A stretch of 26,580 bases of DNA from Welwitschia mirabilis (GCA_051453625.1 JBOZIK010000001.1:293740697-293767276), one strand, 5' to 3'. Positions 1 through 12,140 are shown, counted from the stretch's first letter. Translations and numbers: made by a program. The notes: a model not told the origin generated them from the letters alone.

Positions 1-305
1 TCCCCTTCACCCCCCCAACCCCCACCACCCTCCCTTTCCCCCCCACACCTCCCTTGCCCTTCAATCCATTCCTTCACCTCCTCTACCTGCTAGTATTGAC
101 TCTAATCAAGTTGATCATCCCTCCTTTACCTCTGGTCTTAATTCCCCCTCATGATCAGTTCCTTTTCCTCCCATTGGTTAAGTCAAACTACTATTCTTTT
201 TCTTACACCCTCTCCTCCCTTCATTTCAGAGCACATCAAGCTAGACTAGGATATACGTCTAAAGATGGTGGTGGATCCTCCTTAACCTCAACTAGTTGGT
301 GGTAA
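1..305. other. C-rich segment, possible decayed proline-rich coding fragment
   Basis: The first 305 bases are far richer in C than anything else in the window. Bases 2-44 hold C-runs of 4, 7, 5, 3, 3 and 7, so the minus strand meets the usual G-quadruplex pattern. The plus frame starting at base 2 reads as a proline-rich stretch until a TGA near base 150. The open frame at 54-305 has only a TTG start. There is an acceptor-like pyrimidine tract ending in ATTTCAG at about 229 and a donor-like GGTAAGTAT at 300-308, so 230-300 could be an exon. I do not recognise a protein family. It may be the end of a gene or of a copia-type proline-rich linker lying mostly outside the window. Only the composition is certain. 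Confidence 0.35.
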
Positions 306-1020
306 GTATCATTAGCTAGAACATGTTACTTGAATACAAAAAATTAAAGCATGCATAGCATAACATGGAAGGAGACTCGTTCCTTCAATAGCAGCTAGAG
401 ATGGTAGGTAGCGAGGGCGTTAGTGCCTCAGTGACTCCTATAAATGACTAATTGGTTTAATACATGAACCTCATTTAAATATCCATCATAATCCATAATG
501 ATGATCTCTACTCTACTTGCATGGCTAGCTTATATTTGGAAGTTAAATCCTATAATGGTAATAGCTAGATTCTGTTAGTGGACTATAGCTTTGCTAGTTT
601 CTTTTAATGTCAATGGTCCTTTCTCATCATGTCTAGTTCTTTTTAATATCAATTATTTTTATTACAAGTGTAGCTATAATTATTTCAATTTTAAATAAAA
701 TAATTTTTGTTTTCTTCTATTGAGCATATCAAAGAGGGATACCTTAGAGGCCCTTCCCTAGTTCTTTTAATAATCCATGTTTTCCTCTAGTGTTGTAGCA
801 CATATTTTGGTGATATAGTGGGTGGAATTCTACCCATTTGTTTCTTTTTCAATTTAATATACCAAATTTTTCCCTTAAAAAATTTACTTTACCATAACCT
901 AGGTTAATCTTATATGACTTTATTCTTTACTAATGATTTCACTCTTCTCATTGTAATTCATTAGTGTTTTAAACACTTAAACAAAATTTAATTTTTATGG
1001 TACAGAATAATAAAGGAATA
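306..1020. other. AT-rich stretch, no gene recognised
   Basis: Stop codons are dense in all frames and no RNA gene, transposon end or conserved motif stands out. The first part (about 360-450) is less AT-rich than the rest and may belong with the preceding segment as intron or flanking sequence. Confidence 0.5.
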
Positions 1021-1091
1021 ATTACACTTAAGTAGTTATTTAAGTGTTATTATTTACTAGTTTTTTATGCAATAATAATGCATTAATATTA
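1021..1091 (+). repeat. Left copy of 70-base duplication flanking a gap
   Basis: This stretch, starting ATTACACTTAAGTAGTTATT and ending AATGCATTAATATTA, reappears almost unchanged at 1192-1261, directly after a run of exactly 100 N. The copies differ at only a few positions, including one single-base length difference. The simplest reading is that two contig ends overlap, perhaps as two haplotypes, and were scaffolded without merging. A genuine tandem duplication is the alternative. Confidence 0.8.
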
Positions 1092-1191
1092 NNNNNNNNN
1101 NNNNNNNNNNNNNNNNNNNNNNNNNNNNNNNNNNNNNNNNNNNNNNNNNNNNNNNNNNNNNNNNNNNNNNNNNNNNNNNNNNNNNNNNNNN
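1092..1191. other. Assembly gap, 100 N
   Basis: Exactly 100 N, a conventional placeholder for a gap of unknown size. Near-identical sequence on both sides suggests the true gap may be zero or negative. Confidence 0.95.
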
Positions 1192-1261
1192 ATTACACTT
1201 AAGTAGTTATTTATGTGTTATTATTACTAGTCTTTTATTCAATAATAATGCATTAATATTA
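1192..1261 (+). repeat. Right copy of 70-base duplication flanking a gap
   Basis: This is the second copy of the stretch at 1021-1091. It differs by a few substitutions and one missing T in the TTATTTACTAG segment. It begins at the first base after the gap, which points to contig-end overlap rather than biology. Confidence 0.8.
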
Positions 1262-2098
1262 ATCAATTAATCTTAACTCAAATAAACTTTGATAATAGTT
1301 TTATAATAAAGTGGAATACTAATAAAGAATGATAATATAGGTGATCCTTAGTAAAAAACATTACTGTTAAATTTCTATTAAATTATTTTGAAACTCTTAA
1401 CAATTAAAGGTAAGACAAATTAATTTTAAAAATCAATTATAAAATTAAATAAAATTCATTTGAAAGAGAAAGAATGGAGTCTCTATAATATTAAATCTTA
1501 TATATACACATATAAGAAGAAAATAAGAGAGATAATAATAAACATAACCAGATAGGATACCTTTTATTGATTAGGATGCTTTATTAGATGGAATAAAATA
1601 GCATTAACATAAACTCAAATATTGAAAAAAAATCTAAAATAAATAGAAAATATATATAAAAATAACATAAAATGACATTAGTAGAACCTTCATTTTCAAT
1701 TGTTCTTTCTACTATAATTTTTGTTTTCTTTCTTTCAAGTGGAGGAATAATCTTAGCTCATCTAAGTTATCTAATGTGATGGAAAATTCATAGGAATTGA
1801 TATTTTAGAAATTAATCTATTCAATTGAATGTCATGTGCATATTTCTATATTATCTTTACCAAATCTTGATGCTTTCATACTTAGAACAAGATTAGTACC
1901 TTTAATCTCATCATTCCTTAATTCAAACTTATGTGACTGATTTACTAGTTTATTGAAATATTATAAGTTAATTATGCTTGATTCATCTTAATTATTAATT
2001 ATTTATTTCTTAGCCTCTGGAACATAGAAACTAGATTATGGACAATAGAATGAAAATAAAAAAGGGTAATCTATTAAATAAATATTTCTCTATTATTA
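1262..2098. other. AT-rich stretch, no gene recognised
   Basis: Highly AT-rich with frequent stops in all six frames. I see no transposon ends, RNA gene or conserved protein motif. Confidence 0.5.
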
Positions 2099-2168
2099 NN
2101 NNNNNNNNNNNNNNNNNNNNNNNNNNNNNNNNNNNNNNNNNNNNNNNNNNNNNNNNNNNNNNNNNNNN
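2099..2168. other. Assembly gap, 70 N
   Basis: A run of 70 N. No repeat shared by the two flanks was noticed. Confidence 0.95.
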
Positions 2169-5100
2169 TTATCGACTTACTCCTAATAAAATATTAAGGT
2201 AAGTAAGGTGAAAATATCTAAATAAACACATCCATTTGAGTTAAGACAAAACTAACAAATTTTTATTTACATTTTTAATTATTTTAGCTAGCTAAAATAA
2301 GATAACTATCTAGAGGAGTAGGGACATCAACTAAGTTAAAATCATGACAAAAGACAAGTTAAAGTTGGAAGTACTCAAAGAACAAAAAAAAGTTTAAAGT
2401 TAATTTCAATAGAAGTAAAGATGGCACATATAAATCCTAGAATAATAATATTTTAGTTTTAATTTTATTCTTAAATTTTTTCCCTAAGTGTCATATGCAC
2501 AATAAATAAATATTTAAATATCAAATAAGGTAGTATAGGATTAGGGATCATACCTCTAAAATAAATCTTAATTTTCTCCTTCATTTTCCTAAAATAAATT
2601 AGCATCACTAATTTCCTTAAGATATCATTGGGTTTTATTAATTAAATAAGATAAATACTTAACCTAAAAAACCTATTATATTAATCCTTAAGATATCTTT
2701 GACCTTTTAAATCTTAAGTTAAATTTGAACAAGATAGACATCTGAGTCCTGCATAAATATTGTTAAATATCTCACATTAATTTTAGAGTAACTTTTGATA
2801 AATATTGAAAAATGTAATTATTTAACCCAAGGAAAATCTTAAAAAATGACTTATATTACATGTCTAATATTAAGTCTTAGAGGGAATTTAAAGCATTAAT
2901 AATCTTTTTAACTCTATATTTATGAAAGGAATATAGAAAATGTTTTATGTGCTATTTAAGATGTTTTGACACTTCATTTAAATCCTGAGCTTAAATATAC
3001 TCTTTTAGAACCTTAAGGTTTTTAAAAACCCTCTTGAGCTTATGGACTAAAACCATCAACACCAAACATATTATGATTAATATCACTATTATCACCTAAT
3101 TTATACTACCCCATACTTCTTGTGATAATATTGAATTCTCTTTTGATTTCAAGGCTTTATATTATCATCTCTTGAATTCTTAAGAATCATTTTTAAATTT
3201 TGTAAAGATCCATTTCCAACTCATCATCATATTTATCAACGTCATCACTTTATTTTCAAAAAATGTAAAAATCATTTAAGATATTCCTTCAAATTCATGT
3301 CTTTACCTACATGTCTTTATCATTAATTTTACATTCCAAAAGTTATCTCACAGCTTTAAGAGTTATTTAGATTTTTTTAAAAACCAATTTCACTTATATC
3401 CACAAAGTTAAATTTATTTCAATTCTAGTATTAAATCACTTAATTCTAAATTTTAATATCTACCATAGATTTTTTATTCATCTAATATAAAGTAATAAAT
3501 TAGAGTAGACACATGTCCATATAAGTTAAGGTCTAGAGATAACTAAGGTAAGTTTAATTTTTTATTTGTTTTTACCTACATTTCTAATGAATTTAAGTCT
3601 ATTTCATTATACACATAGAAATAAATACTTTAATTACATTTTAAGTATGTAAACTTTAGTTCATTCAAGACTACACATAATTTTAATTATGAATTAATCA
3701 TAGTTATTTATTACAAGTAGTTAGTAGCAATGATTTATTATGGATTTATATTAATTTGAAGTAATAAAACTTTACTTTAATATTTATTTTCTTTTTTATA
3801 AATTCTAGAATTTTTTAAGTATGATTTCATACCACTTAGAGTTAAAATTATTCTTTACTTGAATTTCTTTCAAGTAATGGTTTTCTAAATCCAAATCTAA
3901 CTCTTATTATTTTATTTAAAAAATAGTATGCAAAATTACAATTTTTATTAAATTTTAAGAGATTCTTACCTAATAAATTTGGATAAAAAATTTTCAAAAT
4001 TAGGATGATTATAGTGTATGATCTTAAATAAAAATATAATCAATACTTTTATATGAATTCTATAAAAATCTTAGGTTATCTAGGAATACAACTATGTTAG
4101 CTACTAATATTTACAACAACACTCTAAATATCTCTAAAAGTAATATAAGGAAAGTCTTAAAAATTCTAGCCTAAGGTAGAATTATTTATCTATAGCCTTC
4201 CAGAAAATAAAACACCTTATTATGCATAAAATTATTTTGAATAATAAAAAATAGAGAAGGTAGAGTTAATTTAATATGGCCCAAGATCTAGAATACTATA
4301 TTATAATAATATTTTTATAAATAATTTTATTTTAATTATTAGTAAATTAAAATATTCCTATGATATAACTTCTATAAGCCTTTATTAAAACTATTAGAAA
4401 GAAATATGTTAGTATAGATAATGCAACATTTCAAGGAATCAATAGAATAATTTATAAAATAAGAAGAGTAATAATTACAACAAATATAGGTTTAGTATTT
4501 TCTACTATAATCTTATTACTATAAAAAATAGATAAATTTAGTTTTCTTATATAAAAACTACTTGAAAGTAACCATTTAATCTTTTTTTGGAATGGAAGAA
4601 CTACAAATGTTATAGAATGCTAAAGTGAAATATCCTAAGTTTTGAATAAGGTTTTAATCTTAATAAATCTTGGAGATATGATTATTAGTTTCATTCTTCT
4701 AAGGGAACTCAATAAGTATTAGCTTATTCATATAGCCATTGGGAACATATATTCACTATTGAATAGCTTTTATTAAATACTTATCAAGGATTATTTATGA
4801 AGGATTTAAAAGAGAACAAATTTGATAACACATGTATTATTGTGAAATCTTCAAAAGATCAATATTTTTCTTTTAATTAAAAAAAGAATTATTTTGATTA
4901 AATTATAAAAATAGCTATTAAAGTTAGAGAATAAATATTTTAAAAAATAATTAATAGAAAAATTAGAATAATTAAGGAAGAGACATAAAGGGAAAAAAAG
5001 TAGCAGTAATGGTATTACTTAAGATGTGGTCCAAATTCTTATAGAATGCATATCCTAGTTTTGCTAAGTAAACAACCCTAGAAAATAATTAATAGTACAA

Positions 5101-6330
5101 TGGTGTCCCATTTCAAAAAATGAAGCGAAAATACTTGTAAACATGAGAAATAGATCAGTTACATCAAACAAATTTTACACAAAACATATTAAGAAGTAAC
5201 AATATTTTTTTATTTGTATAAAATAGACTTATTTTTCATTAAAAATTAAATATTAAATAAAAAATTTACGTAAACCTAGGAGAATTATATCAGAAGTATA
5301 TGAAAATTCAAAGATATGTAGATAAGTACATATAAAATTAGGTTTACATACTAAATAAATGCCTATACTAGATGAATAACTTGAATGAATGATAAATATG
5401 GAGACTACGTTAAGAAGTAGAAGACATAAGAAATAAGTTAAAAAACTAACAAAGGATCCTTCCTAACCCCTTCTAGTTTAACTAAAGTACCTACAAATGT
5501 ATCTCAAAATATGAATAAGAAATTTTCAAAAGTATTAAATAAGTTCAAAAGAAAAATCCTTATTTACACATTTTATATTTCTTAATATGAGTTATTTAAA
5601 CTTATCAACATATTTTTAGATAAAATTTTAAAAAATATATAAGAAAAACAAGTACATAGCAATTAGATTTACTAGATGATAATATAATCAATTGAAGAAT
5701 CTTAGAATGAGAATCTAAACATCAAAAAGTTAGCCTATCTTAGTTCCTTAGAATCCATGTAGGAAATAATTATAAATTTAAAGAAAAAACTTAAAACTCC
5801 AAGTAAAAATAAAGTAGCTAGATATGATTATATCAATGATTTTCCTAATACTCTTGATTATATAATAGAAAATACTTAGAAAATATGAAAAGAGATAAGT
5901 AGGATATTAACTTAAATAGTTATCTTTCTGGAGTGAATTAGGAAAAAATTAAATAAGAAAAAGTAAATTTGAATGAATCTCATACTAAATTTGTAAATAT
6001 TATGGAAGATCATTAAAATTATTTGTGCATTTTTGCTATATAAATAAAGTTTTGGTTAATATAAATCAAGTATAAAGCAATTTTATAGATACTTTTACCA
6101 AAACATTCAATCAACATTCTTCTAAGGTAAGCCTCATTTCTTTTGGTAAATTATGAGGTGGAAACTCCACCTTTGTTCCTAAAGCTAATAGCATTAAAAT
6201 ATTCCATTAATATTTAATAAGATAACTAATTAAAGCTAAGCCAAGAGGTATAGAAATCAAAGAAGTCATACCTATTATAAGGGAAATAGTGGAAAGAGAC
6301 ACTACTTAAAAAAGGAAATAAGGAGGAAAA
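2169..6330. other. Long AT-rich stretch, no gene recognised
   Basis: About 4.2 kb with dense stops in every frame. Small local features are a repeated CCTTAAGATATC at 2615-2626 and 2686-2697, and a short palindrome around 3013-3030. Loosely similar segments occur near 2220-2290 and 3505-3595 (ACACAT, a GTTAAG-like block, then TTTTTATTTG/TTTTTATTTAC), which may be remnants of one old repeat family. A FFWNG-like translation near 4590 resembles the C-terminal part of LINE proteins but is too short to call. Confidence 0.45.
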
Positions 6331-6335
6331 AGAAG
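6331..6335. repeat. Left target-site duplication of the TRIM
   Basis: AGAAG lies directly before the element and matches AGAAG at 6649-6653 exactly. Five bases is the duplication size expected for LTR-retroelement integration. Confidence 0.85.
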
Positions 6336-6441
6336 TGTTAGGCCCATTTCCATCACATCAAAAGCCATGGCTTAGATAAAAACTTGAACCCATCATATTT
6401 ACTCACTTGTCAGACTGGTCATGAGGAGTGTATATCCAACA
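6336..6441 (-). repeat. TRIM LTR (3' LTR in element orientation)
   Basis: It begins TGTTAGGCCC and ends TATATCCAACA on the plus strand, so it keeps TG...CA termini with a TGTT/AACA inverted end. It aligns without gaps to 6543-6648 over 106 bases and shares blocks such as AAAAGCCATGG and CATCATATTTAC. This copy keeps the better-preserved ends. Confidence 0.92.
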
Positions 6442-6452
6442 ATCTTCCCTTC
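6442..6452 (-). other. Polypurine tract of the TRIM
   Basis: On the minus strand this reads GAAGGGAAGAT and directly abuts the TGTTGG start of the LTR, where the primer for plus-strand DNA synthesis is expected in an LTR retroelement. Confidence 0.75.
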
Positions 6453-6524
6453 AATTCACATGTTAAGTACTCACATGAATTAGGAAGAGACTAAGGAGAC
6501 TCAAACTTAAGACCAGTTAACAAC

Positions 6525-6540
6525 CATGGCTCTGATACCA
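6525..6540 (-). other. Primer-binding site of the TRIM, initiator Met-tRNA type
   Basis: On the minus strand this reads TGGTATCAGAGCCATG, and TGGTATCAGAGC is the standard plant initiator Met-tRNA priming sequence of copia and TRIM elements. It lies 2 bases inside the LTR at 6543. It fixes the element's orientation as minus. Confidence 0.93.
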
Positions 6541-6542
6541 AT

Positions 6543-6648
6543 TATTGGACTTATTACCATCACACCAAAAGCCATGGCCTAAGTAAAAACTAGAATCCAT
6601 CATATTTACCCACTTGTTAGGCTAGGCATAAGGACCGCATACTGAACA
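6543..6648 (-). repeat. TRIM LTR (5' LTR in element orientation)
   Basis: Same length as the other LTR and aligned to it without gaps. Its left end reads TATTGGA where the partner has TGTTAGG, so the terminal inverted TG is eroded at that side. It ends GAACA, immediately followed by the AGAAG duplication. Confidence 0.92.
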
Positions 6649-6653
6649 AGAAG
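6649..6653. repeat. Right target-site duplication of the TRIM
   Basis: AGAAG, identical to 6331-6335. Confidence 0.85.
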
Positions 6654-9010
6654 TACAAATATTAATAGAAGAAATATAGGGAAATTTAATTGATGATATT
6701 AAACTTATAAATAAATAAAAATGTCCTTTAAACTCTTAAAATAGCAAAGAATAAAAGGTAAATAGGAGCTAACTAGTCAAACAAAGGAACAATAAGGGGT
6801 AGTATACTTTTAAAAAAAATCAAAAAAAAAATTCGATACATTTTCTTGAAATAACATTATTGGTTTTTTTTTAAAGATAATAACAAAAGCTTTAATGTGG
6901 GAAGAATTGATAAGAAATAAAGTTATAATTTCATAAAGTAAATTATTTATATGTATTAACTATGTATTATACATGTTATTAATATTTTTCTATAGTATGA
7001 AATAATGATTTAATTTTGAATTTATATAGTTACTATAATTAATACAGTTTATACTATATCTTGTTCCTAATTATAATTTATTTTTAGTAAATAAAACTAT
7101 TTAAGAATCATGTGAGGTAGATATTAGACAATGACATGTAACATGCTTAAATAAGAACTAGAAATATGACATCTAAGGAAATAATAAAAAAGAATGTTCT
7201 AGTAACAACCATATTATTAATGAGGTGAAACCATGAAACCAAGAGCAAAGAGCAAAAACCAACTTCACCTAATCTTATATAATTTCTAAAAATTTAGTAA
7301 AATAGAATCTCTTGAATTATTATAAAATGTACAAATTGTTTTTAACAAAAGATCACCATTAAGAAGAATTTGTAAAGTATGTTTGTCCTCACTATGTAAT
7401 GTATAAAATACAATACTCTTACAGTTAACATAATATTAATGAAAACATTATAATCTATAAAATAAATATGTTTGTATTTTATTATGAATCTATTATTAGT
7501 GATACTAATTTAATATAATGACTGTATCCTATTGAAAAGTACAAAATTATTCTCACACATTTTTTTAACTTATTAATACTAGTCAAAGGAAATATTAGTT
7601 TCCAGACTTACTTGAAAAAGTAATCTTATTTATTCTTACTCTCGATATTTACTACTAGGCAAAAATTTAGAAGATAACTATATTTTAGAAATAGGTATTG
7701 TACTAGTTTCTAGTGCTAATTTCATGTTTTATAAACCTTACATCCCTTTTTATAATAGAAAATACATAATATTCATCATTGTAAGAAACCCATTAAACCT
7801 TAAATGTTGAGACTAGCCAATTATTAAAAGCTTCATTCTTTATAAAGGTAACCTCAACTTATTTAGTTGAAAAAGTAAATCTCCATTTTGTAAGTTCTTA
7901 AGAAGCCTTTTCATATTCATAAATAAATAAAAGAAAGATAAAAATATTTATTACAATTATCATATTTTAGTTTATTTTCTATTTTTAATAGTATTAATAA
8001 GGTATTTCTTTAATAAATTTTGGTCTTAGAACTTAGCTTAGGAGTAGAGTTAGCATGATCATTCAAACAAATAAATTGGTTATATATAGGCCTTACAACA
8101 TACCAATTAGGTTATTTAAAATGTCAAGGTTCCAAATCAAGGAGAAGTATCCTACCATTTCAAATGCCAAATGTAAGAGATGGTTAATCAAATTTTACAT
8201 TCTTAGTAAAGTTACAACATGTCTCATAAAGGAATGTGGGATGTGAATTCATTAAGAAGCATGGTTATTTCAAATAATACAATAATACATCAATAAGGAT
8301 TATAAATGATGTAACTATTTAGAATTTATTTTCTTATGTGATAAAAAGAGATAATTACTAAAATGATAAAACTTTGAATACTTTTAAAGAAAAATATTTG
8401 TAAAATCATGTTTCTTCCAAAGATGCATTTGAATATGAAACCTTCAAAGGAACTTGATGAAAAATTGGCCAACTTACACTTGTGGCACTTATATTAGGGA
8501 TCTAAATAGAAAGAATTTAATGAAGAATAAAATATAAAACTTCACCTAAATTCTTAGTAGGAATAGAGATAAATGTTTAACCATATCAAATTATGAAATG
8601 CTTAAGGAATGTTCTTGAAGGTAGGCAACAATATTAGAAAGAAAATTAACATACTAGAATGTATCTAAGAAAATGTAATAAATAGTGGTTGAAAAAAAAA
8701 AGGTATGTGAAAGATACATAAAGCATCAAAAGTATGTGAGTGTAAGAATGGAAGTTCTACCAAATAGAAGCACATAAATTATTTAAATAATGATTTCCAA
8801 TACTATTATTTATAATTAATACAAATATTAGGGTTTTTAATATTATCTTAGTTTTAAGTATATTATATATTAGGATAAGTGTTAAGATGTATTAAATTAT
8901 TGAAATATCTAATTAAACTTTAATGAAGATGCACATTTTAGTTTATGTGACTTATACTAATATAATAAAGGTTCATTAACTTATTAACATGTAGTTTTAA
9001 ATCAATTCGA
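6654..9010. other. AT-rich stretch, no gene recognised
   Basis: No coding or RNA signal that I can support. A 63-codon open frame at 8055-8246 has a composition like its surroundings, matches no family I know, and is within the range expected by chance in AT-rich DNA. Confidence 0.5.
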
Positions 9011-9012
9011 TT

Positions 9013-9100
9013 GTGACACCCTAATGTTTCTTACCCTAATTAAACATTTCTTTCATTTTCTTTTCTTTTCTTTTTTCTCCTTCCTTCCTTATTTGATATT
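9013..9100 (+). repeat. Possible edge of a Ty3/gypsy-type LTR
   Basis: TGTGACACCCTAATGTTTCTTACCC resembles the TGTGACACCC start common among plant gypsy LTRs. It is followed by a pyrimidine-rich run of TTTTC and CCTT units. I cannot find a second copy, a PBS or the other LTR end, so this would be a solo or truncated LTR at best. Confidence 0.22.
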
Positions 9101-10561
9101 ATTAACTATTATATAAATTGGAATATAGGATCAAATTTTACTTATTCTTTTATTAGCATTAATATTCTAAGAAAAACAAATCATATTGTTACTATATATT
9201 TACTTTAGTTAATTTCTAGGTTGTTTATTTATAAATAATAGTGATTTCATAAGTCTATGTCCTCTATTTTTTCCTAGTTTTTCATCACATAGAAAGATAT
9301 CTTATATATAGTTGAAAAGATGTAAATGCATTATAAAATAGAGGTAGATAAGTTTGAAGATAACACTTAGAAAATATAATACGATGTTACAACTATCACT
9401 AATAACATTCTAACTTGATATTTGACCATTCTTTAGATAAGAGTTAATTATATTTTATATTCTAAACAAATAAACACATCTTATATTAACTTTATAATTT
9501 AACATGTCATCTCAATATACCCCCACTATAGGTGATAGATTGTACATAAGATGGATGCATGATTATGAGTAATCCCTACTTTCTTGAAACATATTTGGAT
9601 GATGTAACATGATTCATTGATGTTAAGGGCTTAGGATATTAAGTTGTAGTAAGTTTAAACATGGGTAGAATAGGAGAGTGATGATTAAATACACTTCTAG
9701 AAGAGTATCATAAAAGGAAAAATGTAATGCAATTCACCATAATGATGAAACTTAAGTATGGGGATGATCGTTATTCAGATTATCTTGATTTATTCATATT
9801 CGATGAATACATCACATAAATGCATGCATAAAATTCTTAGCAAGATGGATATTTAATGGATTATTTAACTAGTTATAATAACTCTAATCATAGTTGGATT
9901 TATTTCATAGAAATAATAATATAAAAGAGAAATAAGCATAGTATAACATCTTTATATTTAGTATTATTTGCTTAGTAATAATAATAATATTTACAAGTAT
10001 TAGATCACATCTTAATAATTTACTTAAAGACACTAATTCATACCTGGAGCTATATTAATCCTAAAAGCATTCTTTCATGCCTATATTACAATCTCTATGG
10101 TGATGTGTCATGAAGATAAACAAAAGGATTTATAGCTTAAGTACAATTATTAAGACATAATTCTTTATCTAAGACTCATATAGATATAGCGTAAGTCAAG
10201 AAAAAAAGTAATGAATTAAGGAGTATTCGTGTTACTTAAACTATTAAGCTGGAAATCCTTATGACTAGGCATATTCAAAGTGAGATAAAAGAAAAACATA
10301 AAATAGGTATATCTCCTAATAAAATATTATTCCTAAATAATATAATTTAAGGTTACTAATAAAAATTTATCTTATAGACTCATATTACCTATAAAATTTT
10401 ATTTAATAATTTTTCTATAAGTTAAATTATTAATTATAAAGTTTTTAGGCTTTAAGAAGACATTATAATTAAAGACTAATAATGAAGAAAATATTAATGA
10501 CACTATTTTTTTCATAAATTAAACTCATAATAGGATCCTTATAAAATAACTTAAGCTATTT
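9101..10561. other. AT-rich stretch, no gene recognised
   Basis: Dense stops in all frames. If 9013 is an LTR start, part of this stretch may be LTR body. No other signal was seen. Confidence 0.45.
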
Positions 10562-10661
10562 NNNNNNNNNNNNNNNNNNNNNNNNNNNNNNNNNNNNNNN
10601 NNNNNNNNNNNNNNNNNNNNNNNNNNNNNNNNNNNNNNNNNNNNNNNNNNNNNNNNNNNNN
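10562..10661. other. Assembly gap, 100 N
   Basis: Exactly 100 N, probably of unknown true size. No sequence shared across the two flanks was noticed. Confidence 0.95.
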
Positions 10662-10869
10662 TTTGCAATTCTAAAAATATTATATCTAATGTTATCATTT
10701 AAATTTAAAATCTATCAAACTTTTAAAAATTATAGTCCTCTCACATTACACTCTAATGATATAACTTTTAAAATACTTTGGATTTTTAAATGATTTAACA
10801 TGTTTTTAAAATATTCAATTCGATATAACCTAGGATGCTCAAGTTTTCAAATAGCTTATGTATATGAAT

Positions 10870-12140
10870 GCAAAATAAACATGGGTATCTGAGTATAGAG
10901 TAAACCCTCAAAGTGGTTACTTGACCATAATAATCCATTGATAACCTCCATTACCAAGCATAAAAGACCCATCATATTTCCTTAGGATCTTGGTAAGAGC
11001 TAATGGAAGGAAATAATTTTTATACCATAATTTCAAGATAACCATAAATAATGTCCTAGTGTATTATGTTACCACTCATTTTTATAAGAGATCATATGGA
11101 AAACATGAGTAAAGATCTTACTTGTAAAGATTAACAAATCCTTAATGGTTGAAGACTAATCAAGATCAAATCTTAAGAATTCTTGACTTTAACCTTTTAA
11201 GCTCCAAGACCCACAAGAAGTAGAGTGGAAATAAAGAGAGAGGGAAGAAGAAAATTCACTTGCATGGAAAATCAAAATTATTTCCTTTTTTATAAGGGAG
11301 GAAAGGATATCTATATATAGATAAACAAAAGGCATATAGTTCAAGATCATAGGATTACATGATTTATTATTGATAAGTGGAATGGGTAATAAGTTACATT
11401 AGAGTGAAAAAAGATACATCATATTTATAACTTATGCACGTAACTAGGGTGAGTAATTTCCTTTCTTTAATTATCAAGATTAATTACATGCATCATTTCG
11501 TCATGCTAGCTCCTTATTAATCCTTCATAAGCTCATTAGTATGTTTAATCCATTCAAGACATGCATGAAGAGAATAAATGAATGAATCTTAAAATTATCA
11601 TATGGAATAATGAGATAAACTCTTCAATTTCAATGACAAAATAATAAATATGTTTTCAATTAAGTGGCATTATACATCTAAAGAAGATAAATGTTATGGT
11701 AGTGTAAATGTACTTATTTAATATTCTTAGTTCTAGATAAGAGTACATGTATGTATTCACATGCTTATTTATTTCATAATGCATAAAATCTATCAACCTT
11801 GTAATACAAAGTAGTAAATTTTTATTCATAATATGGTATATCCATCATATTTACCATCAATATATAGAAGATGTAAAATATATTATTATGTCTTATTATA
11901 ATTCTAAATTTATTAGTTTTATCATGTAATTTTGATTTCTTACATAATAAGATTATCTAGTTCTAATATTTGGATAGCATTTCTCATAAAAATCTTCATA
12001 ACATAATGACTATTGTTTTCTTGTTAAATTATGAAAATTATAAAATTAAGGTAAATTACTTAAATAACATCTTATTTTAACAATGTATTTAAAGAAGAGC
12101 AATTCATCATATAAGTAAAAGCTTAATATGCTTAATATTT
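10870..12140 (+). repeat. Dispersed repeat, copy A (uninterrupted)
   Basis: This 1.27-kb stretch matches the reverse complement of 26580-26218 followed by 16657-15720. The first part, 10870-11220, pairs with 26218-26580. The remainder, from 11221, pairs with 16657 downwards. Exact shared blocks include AGATGTAAAATATATTATTA (11869-11888 against 15976-15995) and CATTCAAGACATGCAT. Similarity fades between 12140 and about 12310. The left edge cannot be fixed because copy B leaves the window. A TATA-like CTATATATAG sits at 11311-11320. It could be an LTR, a transposon arm or part of a larger duplicated segment, and I do not recognise the family. Confidence 0.85.

Larger units (their letters stand above)
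6336..6648 (-). mobile_element. TRIM-type mini LTR retrotransposon, complete, 313 bp
   Basis: Two 106-bp direct terminal repeats (6336-6441 and 6543-6648) flank a 101-bp interior. On the minus strand the order is LTR, a tRNA primer-binding site 2 bases inside, a short non-coding interior, a purine-rich tract touching the second LTR, then the LTR. A perfect AGAAG duplication flanks the whole. There is no room for gag or pol, so the element depended on proteins supplied by other LTR elements, which is the definition of a TRIM. By hand count the LTRs differ at 24 of 106 positions (about 77% identity), with about 19 of the differences being transitions. This indicates an old insertion decayed mainly by C-to-T change. 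I do not assign a named TRIM family. Confidence 0.93.

Noticed and set aside
2220-3595. Loosely similar segments near 2220-2290 and 3505-3595
   Set aside because: The similarity is mostly runs of A and T, and I could not align them convincingly by eye.
4580-4830. FFWNG-like translation resembling the C-terminal region of LINE proteins
   Set aside because: Only one short block matches, and the following motifs are absent or in other frames without the expected spacing.
8055-8246. 63-codon open frame
   Set aside because: No recognisable content, and a length expected by chance among six frames of this much DNA.
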